Shown here: positions 19,557 to 28,505 of the stretch, one piece after another
How positions within the stretch are numbered: the stretch's first letter is position 1
Layout: each line of letters begins with the position of its first letter
Assembly (NCBI RefSeq): GCF_013201705.1
Contig: NZ_CP053837.1
Location: 1 to 64,000, forward strand
Reading direction: 5' to 3'
Length of the DNA stretch: 64,000 nucleotides
Source of the DNA: Aliarcobacter faecis
GTDB lineage: Bacteria; Campylobacterota; Campylobacteria; Campylobacterales; Arcobacteraceae
Notes under the pieces: model-generated
Seen by the model: only the letters and a program-made list of their open reading frames with translations
What the model was told of the DNA's origin: nothing
Database searches by the model: none
Translations under genes and position numbers: made by a program

Positions 19557-20258
19557 TTACTTCTTATGAAGTCCACACTCTTTATGTTCTGGGTCTTCCC
19601 ACCACCATCTTCCAGCTCTTATATCTTCACCCTCTTTGATAGCCCTTGTACAGGGTTCACAACCAATACTAGGATATCCTTTATCATGTAGCTTATTGTA
19701 TGGAACTTTATTTGCTTTTATATATTCCCAAACTTGGCTCTCACTCCAATTTATAAGAGGATTTAGTTTTATTACTTTAAAATTCTCATCCCATTCAATA
19801 ATTGGCATATCTTCTCTTGTAATACTTTGAGATGCTCTAAGTCCTGTTATCCAAATATCAACCCCTTTTAAAGCTCTTTTTAGAGGTTCGATTTTTCTTA
19901 TGTTACAGCAGTTCTTTCTATTTTGTATGCTTTCAAAATGTCCATTTACACCTTGAGTTTTATATAAATTCTCAACACTATCAAATTTTGGGAAAAAAAT
20001 ATCAAGTTTTACACCATATTTTAAATTTGTTTCATCCATTACTTTATATGTTTCGCTATGAAGTCTTCCCGTATCAAGCGTAAATACTCTACTATTTCTA
20101 TTAACTTTTAAAATCATATCTGTTAGTACTTGATCTTCTGCACTTAAGCTTGAACTTAGAGCTACATTTTTGTGATTTTCTAATATATATTTGATTAAAT
20201 CACTAGTATTTAAAGATAAAATTTTTTCTTTAATATCATTTACTATTTTTAAATTCAT
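19557..20258 (-). CDS. cysH: Adenylylsulfate (APS) reductase, 4Fe-4S type
   Basis: The enzyme reduces APS to sulfite and AMP. The 233-residue protein shows the PP-loop-like SLSAEDQVLTDM near residues 37-48, the [4Fe-4S] cysteines Cys117-Cys118 (NCCNIRK) and Cys200-x2-Cys203 (GCEPC), and the catalytic Cys228 in ECGLH at the C-terminus. The CC...CxxC set distinguishes APS reductases from PAPS reductases, and no cysC is seen nearby, which agrees. It lies eight bases after the DUF2061 gene. The reductant is presumably thioredoxin. The product sulfite should go to a sulfite reductase; the adjacent family member at 16075 appears incomplete. Confidence 0.94.
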   Translation of the reverse strand: MNLKIVNDIKEKILSLNTSDLIKYILENHKNVALSSSLSAEDQVLTDMILKVNRNSRVFTLDTGRLHSETYKVMDETNLKYGVKLDIFFPKFDSVENLYKTQGVNGHFESIQNRKNCCNIRKIEPLKRALKGVDIWITGLRASQSITREDMPIIEWDENFKVIKLNPLINWSESQVWEYIKANKVPYNKLHDKGYPSIGCEPCTRAIKEGEDIRAGRWWWEDPEHKECGLHKK

Positions 20259-20266
20259 AAAATACC

Positions 20267-20497
20267 TTAAATTTGATAGTCGTTTTCTGTTGGTTTTACT
20301 GTACCAAATTTTATTCTATTCCAAGCTCTTTCATGAAAGTAGTATAAAATCATTTTTGTAATAACTTCAATCGTTCCAATCGAAGCCGCCATAACTAAAT
20401 TTCCTGTTATAAAGTAAGATACTATAATCGTATCAAGTGTTCCCACTGTTCGCCAAGATATTGCTTTGGCAACTGATCTATAAGGTTTTTCGTGCAT
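20267..20497 (-). CDS. DUF2061 small membrane protein
   Basis: The 76-residue protein matches DUF2061: EKPYRSVAKAISWRTVGTLD at the N-terminus, then two membrane segments (about 21-40 and 43-60) and the tail YYFHERAWNRIKFG. Such proteins are of unknown function and recur in sulfate-assimilation operons of several bacteria. Here it sits between cysK and cysH with a gap of only eight bases to cysH, so it is clearly part of the cys operon. A role in sulfate or sulfite movement is only a guess from context. Confidence 0.85.
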   Translation of the reverse strand: MHEKPYRSVAKAISWRTVGTLDTIIVSYFITGNLVMAASIGTIEVITKMILYYFHERAWNRIKFGTVKPTENDYQI

Positions 20498-20531
20498 AAA
20501 TTTCCTATATTATAAAAACTATACAGAAGAA

Positions 20532-21464
20532 TTATTCTTCTGTATAATCATATAACCCAGAGCTTAAATATCTTTCACCAGTATCACATAAAATAGTAAC
20601 AATAGTTTTACCTTTATTTTCAGGTCTTGAAGCCACAATTTTTGCTGCTAGAGCATTTGCTCCTGAAGATACACCTACAAGTAAACCTTCTGTTTTCGCT
20701 AAATTTCTTGAACTCTCTATTGCATCATCATTTGCAATTTTAATAACTTCATCATAAATCTTTGTATTTAATACATCAGGTACAAAACCAGCACCAATAC
20801 CTTGTATCTTATGAGGACCAGGATTTCCACCACTCAAAACAGGAGATGCTTCAGGTTCAACAGCAATAATCTTTATATTAGGATTTTTTGCTTTTAAAAC
20901 TTCACCAACACCAGTTAATGTTCCACCAGTTCCAACACCAGCAATAAAGATATCAACTTTTTCATCTGTATCTTTTAAGATTTCTAAAGCTGTAGTTTCT
21001 TTATGAATTGCTGGGTTTGCTTCATTTTGGAACTGTTGTAAAATAATAGAGTTAGGAGTTCCCTCTTTTAACTCATTCGCTTTTTCAATAGCACCTTTCA
21101 TACCTTTTTCAGCAGGAGTAAGAACTAATTTAGCACCTAAAGCTTGAAGAAGTCTTCTTCTTTCAATACTCATAGAAGCAGGCATTACAAGGATAAGTTT
21201 TAATCCTAAAGCAGCACTAACACTAGCTAATGCAATACCAGTATTACCACTAGTAGGCTCTATTAAAGTTGAATCTTTGTTTATAAGACCATTATTTAGA
21301 GCAACTTTTATCATATTTGTACCAATTCTATCTTTTACTGAATGGCTTGGATTCATAAATTCACATTTACCTAAAACTGTTGCACCACTTGTGTGACTTG
21401 CATCTTGTAGTTTTATTAGTGGAGTATTCCCTATTAATTCTGTTATATTTTTTGCATATTTCAT
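20532..21464 (-). CDS. cysK: Cysteine synthase A (O-acetylserine sulfhydrylase)
   Basis: CysK makes cysteine from O-acetylserine and sulfide using PLP. The 310-residue protein has the PLP lysine in [11 protein letters not shown] near residue 43, the substrate loop [10 protein letters not shown] near 69-78, and the phosphate-cradle motif [16 protein letters not shown] near 175-190. This is the normal length. It lies downstream of a cysteine-free Rrf2 regulator, separated by 163 bases that hold several hairpins. In Firmicutes, CysK is also the signalling partner of the Rrf2 regulator CymR; the adjacency makes the same plausible here. Confidence 0.97.
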   Translation of the reverse strand: MKYAKNITELIGNTPLIKLQDASHTSGATVLGKCEFMNPSHSVKDRIGTNMIKVALNNGLINKDSTLIEPTSGNTGIALASVSAALGLKLILVMPASMSIERRRLLQALGAKLVLTPAEKGMKGAIEKANELKEGTPNSIILQQFQNEANPAIHKETTALEILKDTDEKVDIFIAGVGTGGTLTGVGEVLKAKNPNIKIIAVEPEASPVLSGGNPGPHKIQGIGAGFVPDVLNTKIYDEVIKIANDDAIESSRNLAKTEGLLVGVSSGANALAAKIVASRPENKGKTIVTILCDTGERYLSSGLYDYTEE

Positions 21465-21482
21465 CTTTTCTTCCTTTCAAAT

Positions 21483-21592
21483 GGTTCTTATTTAAAAGAG
21501 AACCTAATTTTATATTTATTTACTTTTTAAAGTGGGGATTGAAAGTCCCTAAAAAGTAGTAAAAACCATGCAATGAGGTGAAATTTCGCCTC
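21483..21592 (-). promoter_or_regulatory. Structured leader upstream of cysK
   Basis: Three hairpins stand in front of cysK. They are GAGGCGAAATTTCACCTC (minus; 21592-21575); an outer stem TACTTTTTA/TAAAAAGTA with inner GGGA...TCCC (21558-21521); and GGTTCT...AGAACC (21504-21483), the last ending about 20 bases before the RBS AAAGGAAG. I do not recognise a known riboswitch class. It could be an attenuator, a protein-binding leader or an operator. Confidence 0.45.
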
Positions 21593-21598
21593 GTGCGA

Positions 21599-21625
21599 AC
21601 AAAAGGGCTTTGAGAACAAAGCCTT
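21599..21625 (-). terminator. Terminator after the rrf2 gene
   Basis: On the minus strand AAGGCTTTG-TTCT-CAAAGCCCTTTT forms a 9-bp stem followed by a short T-run, two bases after the regulator stop codon. It would end the metY-rrf2 transcript or allow partial readthrough into cysK. Confidence 0.65.
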
Positions 21626-21627
21626 AC

Positions 21628-22041
21628 TTAAATATTGTAATGTAAAAATTGGTTATATCTACCTTGATACTCATCTAATTTTGATAAGTTTAAATCAAAA
21701 ATCTCTTTCATTTTCTCTTTAGATTCTTCAAAAAATAGATCTAAAATTGGATTATCAACCTTTGAATCAACTATTTTTATATCATCTTCAAGAGCAACTA
21801 AAATATCAACTATTTTTATATCTTCAGGACTTTTTGCCAAAAGATAACCACCTCTAGCACCTCTTATACTTGTAACTAATTGAGCTCTTCTTAATTTACT
21901 TAAAAGTTGTTCCAAGTAATTTTGTGGGATAGAGGCATTTGCTGAAATATCCCGTATTTGCATGGGAGCATCACTTGTATGGCGACTTAACTCATACATA
22001 GCAGCTAAACCATAAACTCCTTTTGTCGAAATTAAAGGCAT
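21628..22041 (-). CDS. Rrf2-family regulator without Fe-S cysteines (CymR-like)
   Basis: The 137-residue protein has the Rrf2 winged helix: GVYGLAAMYELSRHTSDAPM, IRDISANASIPQNYLEQLLS, LRRAQLVTSIRGARGGYLLA. It then has a dimerisation helix and a C-terminal extension. It has no cysteine at all, so unlike IscR or NsrR it cannot bind an Fe-S cluster. That is the property of CymR, the cysteine-metabolism repressor of Bacillus and Staphylococcus, which senses cysteine status through CysK. Here the gene lies nine bases after metY and directly before cysK. Control of metY and the cys operon is the likely role. CymR function in this lineage is an inference. Confidence 0.88.
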   Translation of the reverse strand: MPLISTKGVYGLAAMYELSRHTSDAPMQIRDISANASIPQNYLEQLLSKLRRAQLVTSIRGARGGYLLAKSPEDIKIVDILVALEDDIKIVDSKVDNPILDLFFEESKEKMKEIFDLNLSKLDEYQGRYNQFLHYNI

Positions 22042-22050
22042 ATTACATCC

Positions 22051-23319
22051 TTAATTTAAAGCTTGATTTAAATCTTCAATTAAATCAACTGTATCTTCTA
22101 AACCAATAGAAAGTCTTATAGTTATTGGATTTACACCAGCTTTTTTTAACTCTTCTTCACTTAATTGTGAGTGAGTTGTTGAAGCAGGGTGAACAATAAG
22201 TGATTTACTATCTCCTATATTTACAACAACAGAGAATAGTTTTGCACTATCAATTACTTTTTTAGCCTCTTCAAATGTACTAACTTCAAATGATATTAAT
22301 CCACTTGCTAATCCATTTTTAAAATATTTTTGTGCTTTTTCATAATATTTATCACTTTTTAATCCTGGATAACTTACATTTTTAACTTTTGGATGAGATT
22401 TTAAAAACTCTGCAATTTTTAAAGCATTTTGTGAATGCTTTTCTACTCTAAGGCTTAAAGTCTCTAAACTTTGAATTAATAGCCAAGAGTTAAATGGTGC
22501 AGGAGTTGCTCCAATATCTCTTAAAAGTGATAATCTAGCTCTTAAACAAAAGTTTGGTAATGGAACATCTGTATAAACAAGACCATGATATGAAGCATCT
22601 GGAGTTGAGAAGTGAGGATATCTTGCACTATTATTTTTGAAAAACTCTGCTAAATTATCTCTTTCAACTATAACTCCACCTAAAGCTGTTCCATTTCCAC
22701 TTGTATATTTACTTGTAGAGTGAACAACAACATCAACTCCCCATGAAATTGGATTAAACAAACTTGCAGTTGCAACTGTGTTATCACATATAGTTATAAT
22801 TCCATATTTTTGTGCAATTTGTACAATTTTTTCAATCTCTGGAATTGCAATTTGTGGGTTTGATAGTGATTCAAAGAAAATTCCTTTAGTTTTATCATCT
22901 ATTAGACTTTCTAAATCACTAGCATCATCACTTTTAAAAGTTTTAACACTAATTCCAAATCTTTTTAAAGTAAAATGGAAAAGAGTTACACTCCCACCAT
23001 ATAATTTATCTGAGATCAAAATATTGTCTCCACTTTCAGCAATATTTGCCACTGCATAAAATATTGCACTAGCTCCACTTGCAGTTACAAGAGCAGCAGC
23101 TCCATTTTCAAGTTGTGCATATCTTTGCTCTAAAATATCATTTGTAGGATTGTTTAATCTTGTATAAATTGGTCCTAACTCTTTTAGTGCAAATAGGTTT
23201 GCCGCATGTTCACTATCTCTAAAAGCATAAGCTGTTGTTTGAGAAATTGGAACTGCCATCTCTCCATTTCCACTCTTTTTATCATATCCAGTATGGATTG
23301 CAATAGTATCTTTTTGCAT
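22051..23319 (-). CDS. metY: O-acetylhomoserine sulfhydrylase
   Basis: MetY forms homocysteine from O-acetylhomoserine and sulfide with PLP. The 422-residue protein has the Cys/Met metabolism PLP pattern: TGYDKKSGNGEMAVPISQTT at the start, YTRLNNPTNDILEQR near residue 52-66, ASGASAIFYAVANIAESGDN near 80-99, and the PLP lysine in VVHSTSKYTSGNGTALGG near 204-221. Length over 420 residues and the HPASTTHSQLSEEEL segment favour MetY over cystathionine synthase or lyase. It is the first gene of the minus-strand sulfur unit, with a strong promoter upstream, and is followed at once by the Rrf2 regulator. Confidence 0.93.
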   Translation of the reverse strand: MQKDTIAIHTGYDKKSGNGEMAVPISQTTAYAFRDSEHAANLFALKELGPIYTRLNNPTNDILEQRYAQLENGAAALVTASGASAIFYAVANIAESGDNILISDKLYGGSVTLFHFTLKRFGISVKTFKSDDASDLESLIDDKTKGIFFESLSNPQIAIPEIEKIVQIAQKYGIITICDNTVATASLFNPISWGVDVVVHSTSKYTSGNGTALGGVIVERDNLAEFFKNNSARYPHFSTPDASYHGLVYTDVPLPNFCLRARLSLLRDIGATPAPFNSWLLIQSLETLSLRVEKHSQNALKIAEFLKSHPKVKNVSYPGLKSDKYYEKAQKYFKNGLASGLISFEVSTFEEAKKVIDSAKLFSVVVNIGDSKSLIVHPASTTHSQLSEEELKKAGVNPITIRLSIGLEDTVDLIEDLNQALN

Positions 23320-23336
23320 TTTTTCTATCCTTTGTT

Positions 23337-23461
23337 TTTTAATCAGATTTAAATTTATGCAGAATTATAAACAATTTTATTTAAATTGTCAAGCTTTTTA
23401 ATCAAATTTATATAAATATAGTATTTATAGGGCTTTTGTAATATCTGTACTATTTTAATCA
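23337..23461 (-). promoter_or_regulatory. metY promoter with three TTTTAATCA repeats
   Basis: On the minus strand a consensus sigma-70 promoter is present: TTGACA (23392-23387), 17-base spacer, TATAAT (23369-23364). Between the hexamers lies the inverted repeat ACAATTT/AAATTGT (23371-23377, 23383-23389). The 9-mer TTTTAATCA (TGATTAAAA on the minus strand) occurs at 23337, 23396 and 23453, spaced 59 and 57 bases, one copy touching the -35 region. These are candidate operators for the operon's Rrf2 regulator. Confidence 0.6.
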
Positions 23462-23527
23462 AGTATGAATTATAGATTAATATATTTTTTGATAAAATAC
23501 CTAAAAATCAATATTTAAGAAGATAAA

Positions 23528-23845
23528 TTGATAGAGAAATATAATATTTTTGATGAAATTCCAATAGATAAAAAAGAAGAGAAATTTTTTGAACTTTTTA
23601 AAAATGAGACTATAAAAGTAGAAAAAATTGTTTCAAATGGACAAAAATCACCTGAGAATTTTTGGTATGAACAAGAAAAGAGCGAGTATATTTTACTTCT
23701 TAGTGGCTTTGCTATTTTGGAGTTTGAAGATTGTGAAGTAGAATTAAAAAAGGGTGATTGTTTGAATATAAAAGCAAAACAAAAACATAGAGTAAAGTTT
23801 ACAAGCCAAAATGAACCAACTATTTGGTTTGCAGTTTTTTATTAA
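23528..23845 (+). CDS. Small cupin-domain protein
   Basis: The 105-residue protein is a single cupin barrel: NFWYEQEKSEYILLLSGFAI carries the family E-x-W/Y-L-L-x-G pattern, and LKKGDCLNIKAKQKHRVKF carries the P/K-G-D plus C-terminal His motif. One or two of the usual metal ligands (first motif His residues) appear replaced, so metal binding is uncertain. The start is the TTG at 23528, with AAGAAGA upstream; no ATG is available. It is followed nine bases later by the flavoprotein gene and probably shares its transcript. Function is unknown. Confidence 0.75.
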   Translation: MIEKYNIFDEIPIDKKEEKFFELFKNETIKVEKIVSNGQKSPENFWYEQEKSEYILLLSGFAILEFEDCEVELKKGDCLNIKAKQKHRVKFTSQNEPTIWFAVFY

Positions 23846-23854
23846 GGAAATATT

Positions 23855-25081
23855 TTGAAAATAGCAATAATTGGAGCAGGGGCTTCAGGAATAATAGCAG
23901 CAATTACAGCAAAAAGATTAAATAAAGATTTACAAATTGATATTTTTGATGCAAATAAAAGTATAGGAAAAAAGATATTAGCTTCAGGAAATGGAAGATG
24001 TAATATCTCAAATACGACAATTTCATCAAAAAACTATATTGGAGAGAATCCATCTTTTGTTGAATTTGCTTTAAAAGAGTTTGATTTCAAAGCCTTTGAG
24101 AAATTTTGTAAAACTATTGGGCTAATGCTAGATATAAAAGAGAGTGGAAAAGTTTACCCTCTTTCAAATGAAGCCAAATCTGTAACAAATCTTTTACAAC
24201 TAGCTTTAGAAGAGTTAGATATAAATATTTTTTGTGAACATTTTGTGCAAAACTTAGATAAAAAAGAGAATAAATTTATAGTTAAGGCAAATGAAAAAGA
24301 GTTTAAAAATTATGATAAAGTTCTTATCTCTAGTGGTTTAGGAGCAGCTCCTCAACTAAATGCTACTGAAATTGGGCTAGATATCGCTTCAAAATTTGGA
24401 CATAGTTTTAATCCTACATATCCATCTTTGGTTGGACTTCAAACTCAAGAAACTTACAATGGAAAACTTCAAGGTGTAAAAAAAGAGTGTAATGTCGCTT
24501 TATATGTAAATGGTAATTTTGAACAAGAGATTTTTGGTGATGTACTGTTTACAAGTTATGGAGTTTCTGGATTTGCTATATTAGATATCTCCCAAAGAGC
24601 TGTTTTATCTTTGAGTCAATATTTTGATGTAGAGCTTAGAATAAATTTTTCCCCTAAAATAAATGTAAATGATTTGGCAAATCAAATTCAAACTTTGTTT
24701 AAAAATTTACCAACAAAAAGGGCTGTTGATATTTTAATAGGGCTTGTATCAAATAAAATTGCTCCTATTTTACTAAATATTTGTAAGATTGATATAAATA
24801 CAAAAGCAAATGAGATAAATATCAAACAGATAAAATCTTTAGCTCATCAATTAAATTCGTGGAAATTAAAAGTTATAGATACTCAAGGTTTTTCTCATGC
24901 AGAAGCTAGTGGAGGAGGAGTAAAAACTAGTGAAATTGACAATAGAACTTATGAAAGTAAACTTTGCAAAGGGCTATATTTTGCTGGAGAGGTTTTAGAT
25001 ATAGTTGGTAATAGAGGTGGATATAATCTTCATTTTGCATGGGCAAGTGGGTATTTGGTTGGTAAAAGTTTTAGTAAATAA
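23855..25081 (+). CDS. HI0933-family FAD-dependent oxidoreductase
   Basis: The 408-residue protein starts with a Rossmann FAD motif (KIAIIGAGASGIIAAITAKR), then KSIGKKILASGNGRCNISNT near residues 39-58, which is diagnostic for the HI0933/YhiN-like flavoproteins, and ends with the second FAD-binding block GLYFAGEVLDIVGNRGGYNL near 372-391. The physiological substrate of this family is not settled; some relatives are annotated as aminoacetone oxidases or flavin dehydrogenases. The start is TTG with a strong AAGGAA ribosome binding site seven bases upstream. It follows the cupin gene by nine bases. Confidence 0.88.
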   Translation: MKIAIIGAGASGIIAAITAKRLNKDLQIDIFDANKSIGKKILASGNGRCNISNTTISSKNYIGENPSFVEFALKEFDFKAFEKFCKTIGLMLDIKESGKVYPLSNEAKSVTNLLQLALEELDINIFCEHFVQNLDKKENKFIVKANEKEFKNYDKVLISSGLGAAPQLNATEIGLDIASKFGHSFNPTYPSLVGLQTQETYNGKLQGVKKECNVALYVNGNFEQEIFGDVLFTSYGVSGFAILDISQRAVLSLSQYFDVELRINFSPKINVNDLANQIQTLFKNLPTKRAVDILIGLVSNKIAPILLNICKIDINTKANEINIKQIKSLAHQLNSWKLKVIDTQGFSHAEASGGGVKTSEIDNRTYESKLCKGLYFAGEVLDIVGNRGGYNLHFAWASGYLVGKSFSK

Positions 25082-25185
25082 ATTATTCATTTATAATTAT
25101 AAGAATTAATAATTAGATTGATATAACATAATAAAAATTATTTAAAATTTAGATATTATTATAAAAATTTAAGTTTAAAGGTATT

Positions 25186-27147
25186 GTGATGAAAAATTTA
25201 ACTGCAAAAAAGAAGTTATTAATTTTCCCTATCTTGTTCATTTTAATAATGATAATTTCAGCAATTTTATATAAAACCTCAATGAATCATATTGAAAATA
25301 GAACAATAATTACAGAAAAAGCAAGTAAGATAACAAATGATCTACTTAAAGCAAGAATAAGTGTTTATCAATTTTTCTTAGAGACTACAAATGAAAAAAA
25401 AGATAGTGTAGTAGGAAATTTTAAAAATTTAGGTAAAGAAGTTTTAAATCTTAAAGGTATGATACATGTAGAAAAAAACATAAAATTATGTGATGAGAGT
25501 ATTTTACTAATAGAAGAGTATTTATCTATTTTTGAAAAAATGTCAAATTTAAAATTAAAAGACGAAGATAATAATTTTAGTAAATATTCAGGTGATATTC
25601 AAAGAATGGCTTCAATAGGAAAAGATTTAGAGGCTAAGATTTTTACATTAAATGAGAATCTTATAAGTATTGGAAATAGTGCAATAAAAGATCTAACTCT
25701 ATATTTGGCAATTTTAGGAGTAGTAGCAACTATCATCTTTATACTGATTTCTATATTAATCTCAAATAGTATTGTAAAATCTTTATTAAATGCAAAAGAG
25801 GGGCTTTTAAGCTTCTTTAAGTTTTTAAATAGAGAATCAAATAATATTATTAAACTAGATGATAGTTCGAAAGATGAGTTTGGAGAGATAGCAAAACTTA
25901 TAAATGAAAATATTAATATAGTTCAAGATACAATAGTAAAAGATAATGAGTTAATTGCTGAAGCAAAAGCTGTAATGATAAGAGTTAGAAATGGATGGTA
26001 TTATCAAACAATAGATAAAACTACACCAAATGCTTCACTAAATGAGTTTAAAAATGAATTAAATGAGATGATAAACCATACTAAAGAGAGGTTTGTTCAT
26101 ATAAATGAAGTATTGGCTTCTTACTCAAATTATGATTATAGAACAGTTTTAGAGTTAGGTGATGATGATGAGGAAGGAGGAGTTCTTGAAAAAATGATTA
26201 CAGGAATTAATGCTCTTCAAAAAGCAATTACTTCAATGTTAAAAGATAATTTAACAAGTGGTGTAAAACTTGAGGATTCTTCAAAAATATTAATAGAAAA
26301 TGTAAATAAGTTAAATACAAGTGCAAATGAAGCGGCAGCTAGTCTTGAAGAGACAGCAGCAGCTTTAGAAGAGATTACAAGTACAGTTGTAAATAATACT
26401 AACAATGTTATGAAGATGCAAGAGTATTCAAGTCAAGTTAGTAATTCAGCTAAAATAGGTCAAGAAATGGCTAGAAATACTGCAGTTGCAATGGATTCGA
26501 TTACAAACCAAGTAACAAATATAAATGAAGCAATAACTGTAATTGACCAAATAGCATTTCAAACAAATATTCTATCTTTAAATGCAGCAGTTGAAGCAGC
26601 AACAGCAGGAGAAGCAGGAAAAGGCTTTGCTGTTGTTGCTCAAGAGGTAAGAAATCTAGCAAGTAGAAGTGCTGAAGCAGCAAAAGAGATTAAAAATATT
26701 GTTGAAATTGCAACATCAAAAGCAAAAGAAGGAAAAAATATCTCTGATGAGATGATAAAAGGATATGAGGATTTATTAAACAATATTGAAAAATCTGCTT
26801 CAATGATAGTTGAGATTTCAAATGCTTCTAAAGAGCAACAAAGTGGAATTTCTCAAATCAATGATGCAGTTACAATGCTTGATCAACAAACACAACAAAA
26901 TGCTGCAATTGCCTCAAGAACTCATGAAATTGCAAATGATACAGACTCTATTGCAAAACATATAGTAGAAGATGTTATAGAAAAAAGATTTTTAGGAAAA
27001 GATGAGATAGTTGAACAATCAAGAAAAACATCAAAAACAGAGATTAAAACTACTCTTAAAAATGACAATTATAAAGAGAAAAAAGTAGTTAAAAAAGTCG
27101 AACCTATAAAGGCAAAATCAAGTGATGATGAGTGGGAGAGTTTTTAA
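25186..27147 (+). CDS. Methyl-accepting chemotaxis protein with CheR-docking tail
   Basis: The 653-residue chemoreceptor has a first membrane helix (about 10-30), a periplasmic domain of about 140 residues that is mostly helical, a second membrane helix (about 172-197), a HAMP-like linker, and a long cytoplasmic signalling domain. The kinase-contact tip is [20 protein letters not shown] near residues 466-485, and [14 protein letters not shown] precedes it as a methylation helix. It ends in DEWESF, matching the xWE[ST]F pentapeptide that docks CheR, whereas the paralogue at 33328 lacks it. The ligand is unknown. The last four bases overlap the convergent efflux gene. Confidence 0.93.
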   Translation: MMKNLTAKKKLLIFPILFILIMIISAILYKTSMNHIENRTIITEKASKITNDLLKARISVYQFFLETTNEKKDSVVGNFKNLGKEVLNLKGMIHVEKNIKLCDESILLIEEYLSIFEKMSNLKLKDEDNNFSKYSGDIQRMASIGKDLEAKIFTLNENLISIGNSAIKDLTLYLAILGVVATIIFILISILISNSIVKSLLNAKEGLLSFFKFLNRESNNIIKLDDSSKDEFGEIAKLINENINIVQDTIVKDNELIAEAKAVMIRVRNGWYYQTIDKTTPNASLNEFKNELNEMINHTKERFVHINEVLASYSNYDYRTVLELGDDDEEGGVLEKMITGINALQKAITSMLKDNLTSGVKLEDSSKILIENVNKLNTSANEAAASLEETAAALEEITSTVVNNTNNVMKMQEYSSQVSNSAKIGQEMARNTAVAMDSITNQVTNINEAITVIDQIAFQTNILSLNAAVEAATAGEAGKGFAVVAQEVRNLASRSAEAAKEIKNIVEIATSKAKEGKNISDEMIKGYEDLLNNIEKSASMIVEISNASKEQQSGISQINDAVTMLDQQTQQNAAIASRTHEIANDTDSIAKHIVEDVIEKRFLGKDEIVEQSRKTSKTEIKTTLKNDNYKEKKVVKKVEPIKAKSSDDEWESF

Positions 27148-28505
27148 AAACTCCCACCCAAAGTTTTAAAAATTTCAACTCTATTTTCTAACTCTTCTAA
27201 ATAGGTTTGTACTAAATTTTTTTGAGAATTTATATAAGCTTTTTGTGCAATTAACATATTTAAATAACTTCCATACCCAATTTTATATGAGTTTAAAGCT
27301 ATATTATAAGCATCTTCAACCACTTTTGTAAGCTCTTTTTGATTTTGTAATTTTGTATAGATATTTTTTCTAATAACTAAGGCATCATTTACCTCTTTAA
27401 ATGCTGTTTGAATCCCTTTTTGATACTCATTTAAAGCAATCTCTTTTTGTGTATGGCTTAAATTTAGTTTAGCACTATTTTCACCAGCACTAAAAATTGG
27501 AATATTAATTGATGGGCTTAGTTGCCAAAAACTATTTGAATTTGAGAAGAGATTATTTAAACTTGAACTTGCAAATCCTGTTTGTGCTGTTAGAGTAATA
27601 TTTGGGAAAAAAGCAGCTCTAGCTACACCAATATTTGCATTCTTTGCTCTTAATTTATATTCAAGCTCTTTAATATCTGGTCTATTTAAAAGTATATTTG
27701 AGTTAATTCCCGCTTTAAGTAAAGCAACATAACTATCATCTTTTTTTAAACTATTTGGAATTAATTTTTCGTTTAGATTTGAACCTAATAATAACTCAAG
27801 AGAGTTTATATCAATTTGCACTAGATTTTCATAAGTTATTATCTGATTTTGACTCTCTTTTAACATAGCAAGACTAGAAAGAACATCTTCTTTACTTATA
27901 ACTCCAGCTTGAAATTTCTTATTAGTTAATTCATAAACACTATTTAGATTTAGGTTTATCTCTTTTTGTAAAGCTAGATTTTCAAGATTACTAGCTAGGC
28001 TTAAATAAGAGTTTATAGTTTGTGAAATAAGAGCTAATTTTGTAGAATCTAATGCATATTGTGTAGCAAAAAAGCTATTTTTTGCAGTATCATTCAAACT
28101 TCTATTTTTTCCAAATAAATCAAGTTCAAAAACTGTTCCAACCGTTGCTTTATAGCTATTTTTTATAACTTCATCTTTTTTTTCTCTACTAAAATTTCCA
28201 TTTGCATCTATTTTTGGATATAAATTTGACTCTTCAATTCTATAAAGTGATTTTGACTCTTCCACTCTTAAAAGAGCTATTTTTAAATCTTTGTTATTTT
28301 CTAAAACTAAATTTACAATAGATTTTAGATTTTCATCTATTAAAAAGTTATCTAAGCTTATATTTTCACTCTTTTCTATTTGTTGATAGTTTTTAAAGCT
28401 ATTTGGAATAATATCACTATTATTTAACTCTAAATTTGGAGCCATTGATACACAAGAGGTAAAGAATAGGGTAAAAAATGAGAGACTTAGAGATTTTTTA
28501 AACAT
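27144..28505 (-). CDS. Outer membrane channel of an RND efflux system
   Basis: The 453-residue lipoprotein is a TolC/NodT-type outer membrane factor. The N-terminus is a lipoprotein signal with lipobox FFTSC (Cys18). It has the duplicated OEP pattern: [20 protein letters not shown] in the first half, GISYP-like channel motifs, and [20 protein letters not shown] with [17 protein letters not shown] in the second. The helical C-terminal region is [18 protein letters not shown], the normal end for this class. It is the last gene of the adaptor-pump-channel operon and starts inside the end of the pump gene (eight-base overlap). The system resembles CmeABC of Campylobacter; substrates are not predictable. 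Confidence 0.94.
   Translation of the reverse strand: MFKKSLSLSFFTLFFTSCVSMAPNLELNNSDIIPNSFKNYQQIEKSENISLDNFLIDENLKSIVNLVLENNKDLKIALLRVEESKSLYRIEESNLYPKIDANGNFSREKKDEVIKNSYKATVGTVFELDLFGKNRSLNDTAKNSFFATQYALDSTKLALISQTINSYLSLASNLENLALQKEINLNLNSVYELTNKKFQAGVISKEDVLSSLAMLKESQNQIITYENLVQIDINSLELLLGSNLNEKLIPNSLKKDDSYVALLKAGINSNILLNRPDIKELEYKLRAKNANIGVARAAFFPNITLTAQTGFASSSLNNLFSNSNSFWQLSPSINIPIFSAGENSAKLNLSHTQKEIALNEYQKGIQTAFKEVNDALVIRKNIYTKLQNQKELTKVVEDAYNIALNSYKIGYGSYLNMLIAQKAYINSQKNLVQTYLEELENRVEIFKTLGGSF

Noticed and set aside
21521-21558. CRISPR-repeat-like sequence (CTTTCAATCCCC ending)
   Set aside because: The GGGGATTGAAAG end looks like a CRISPR repeat terminus, but there is only one copy, no spacer array and no cas gene nearby.
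26217-26683. Reverse-strand reading frames inside the chemoreceptor gene
   Set aside because: They arise from low-complexity codon use (poly-Ala and Glu regions) of the sense gene.
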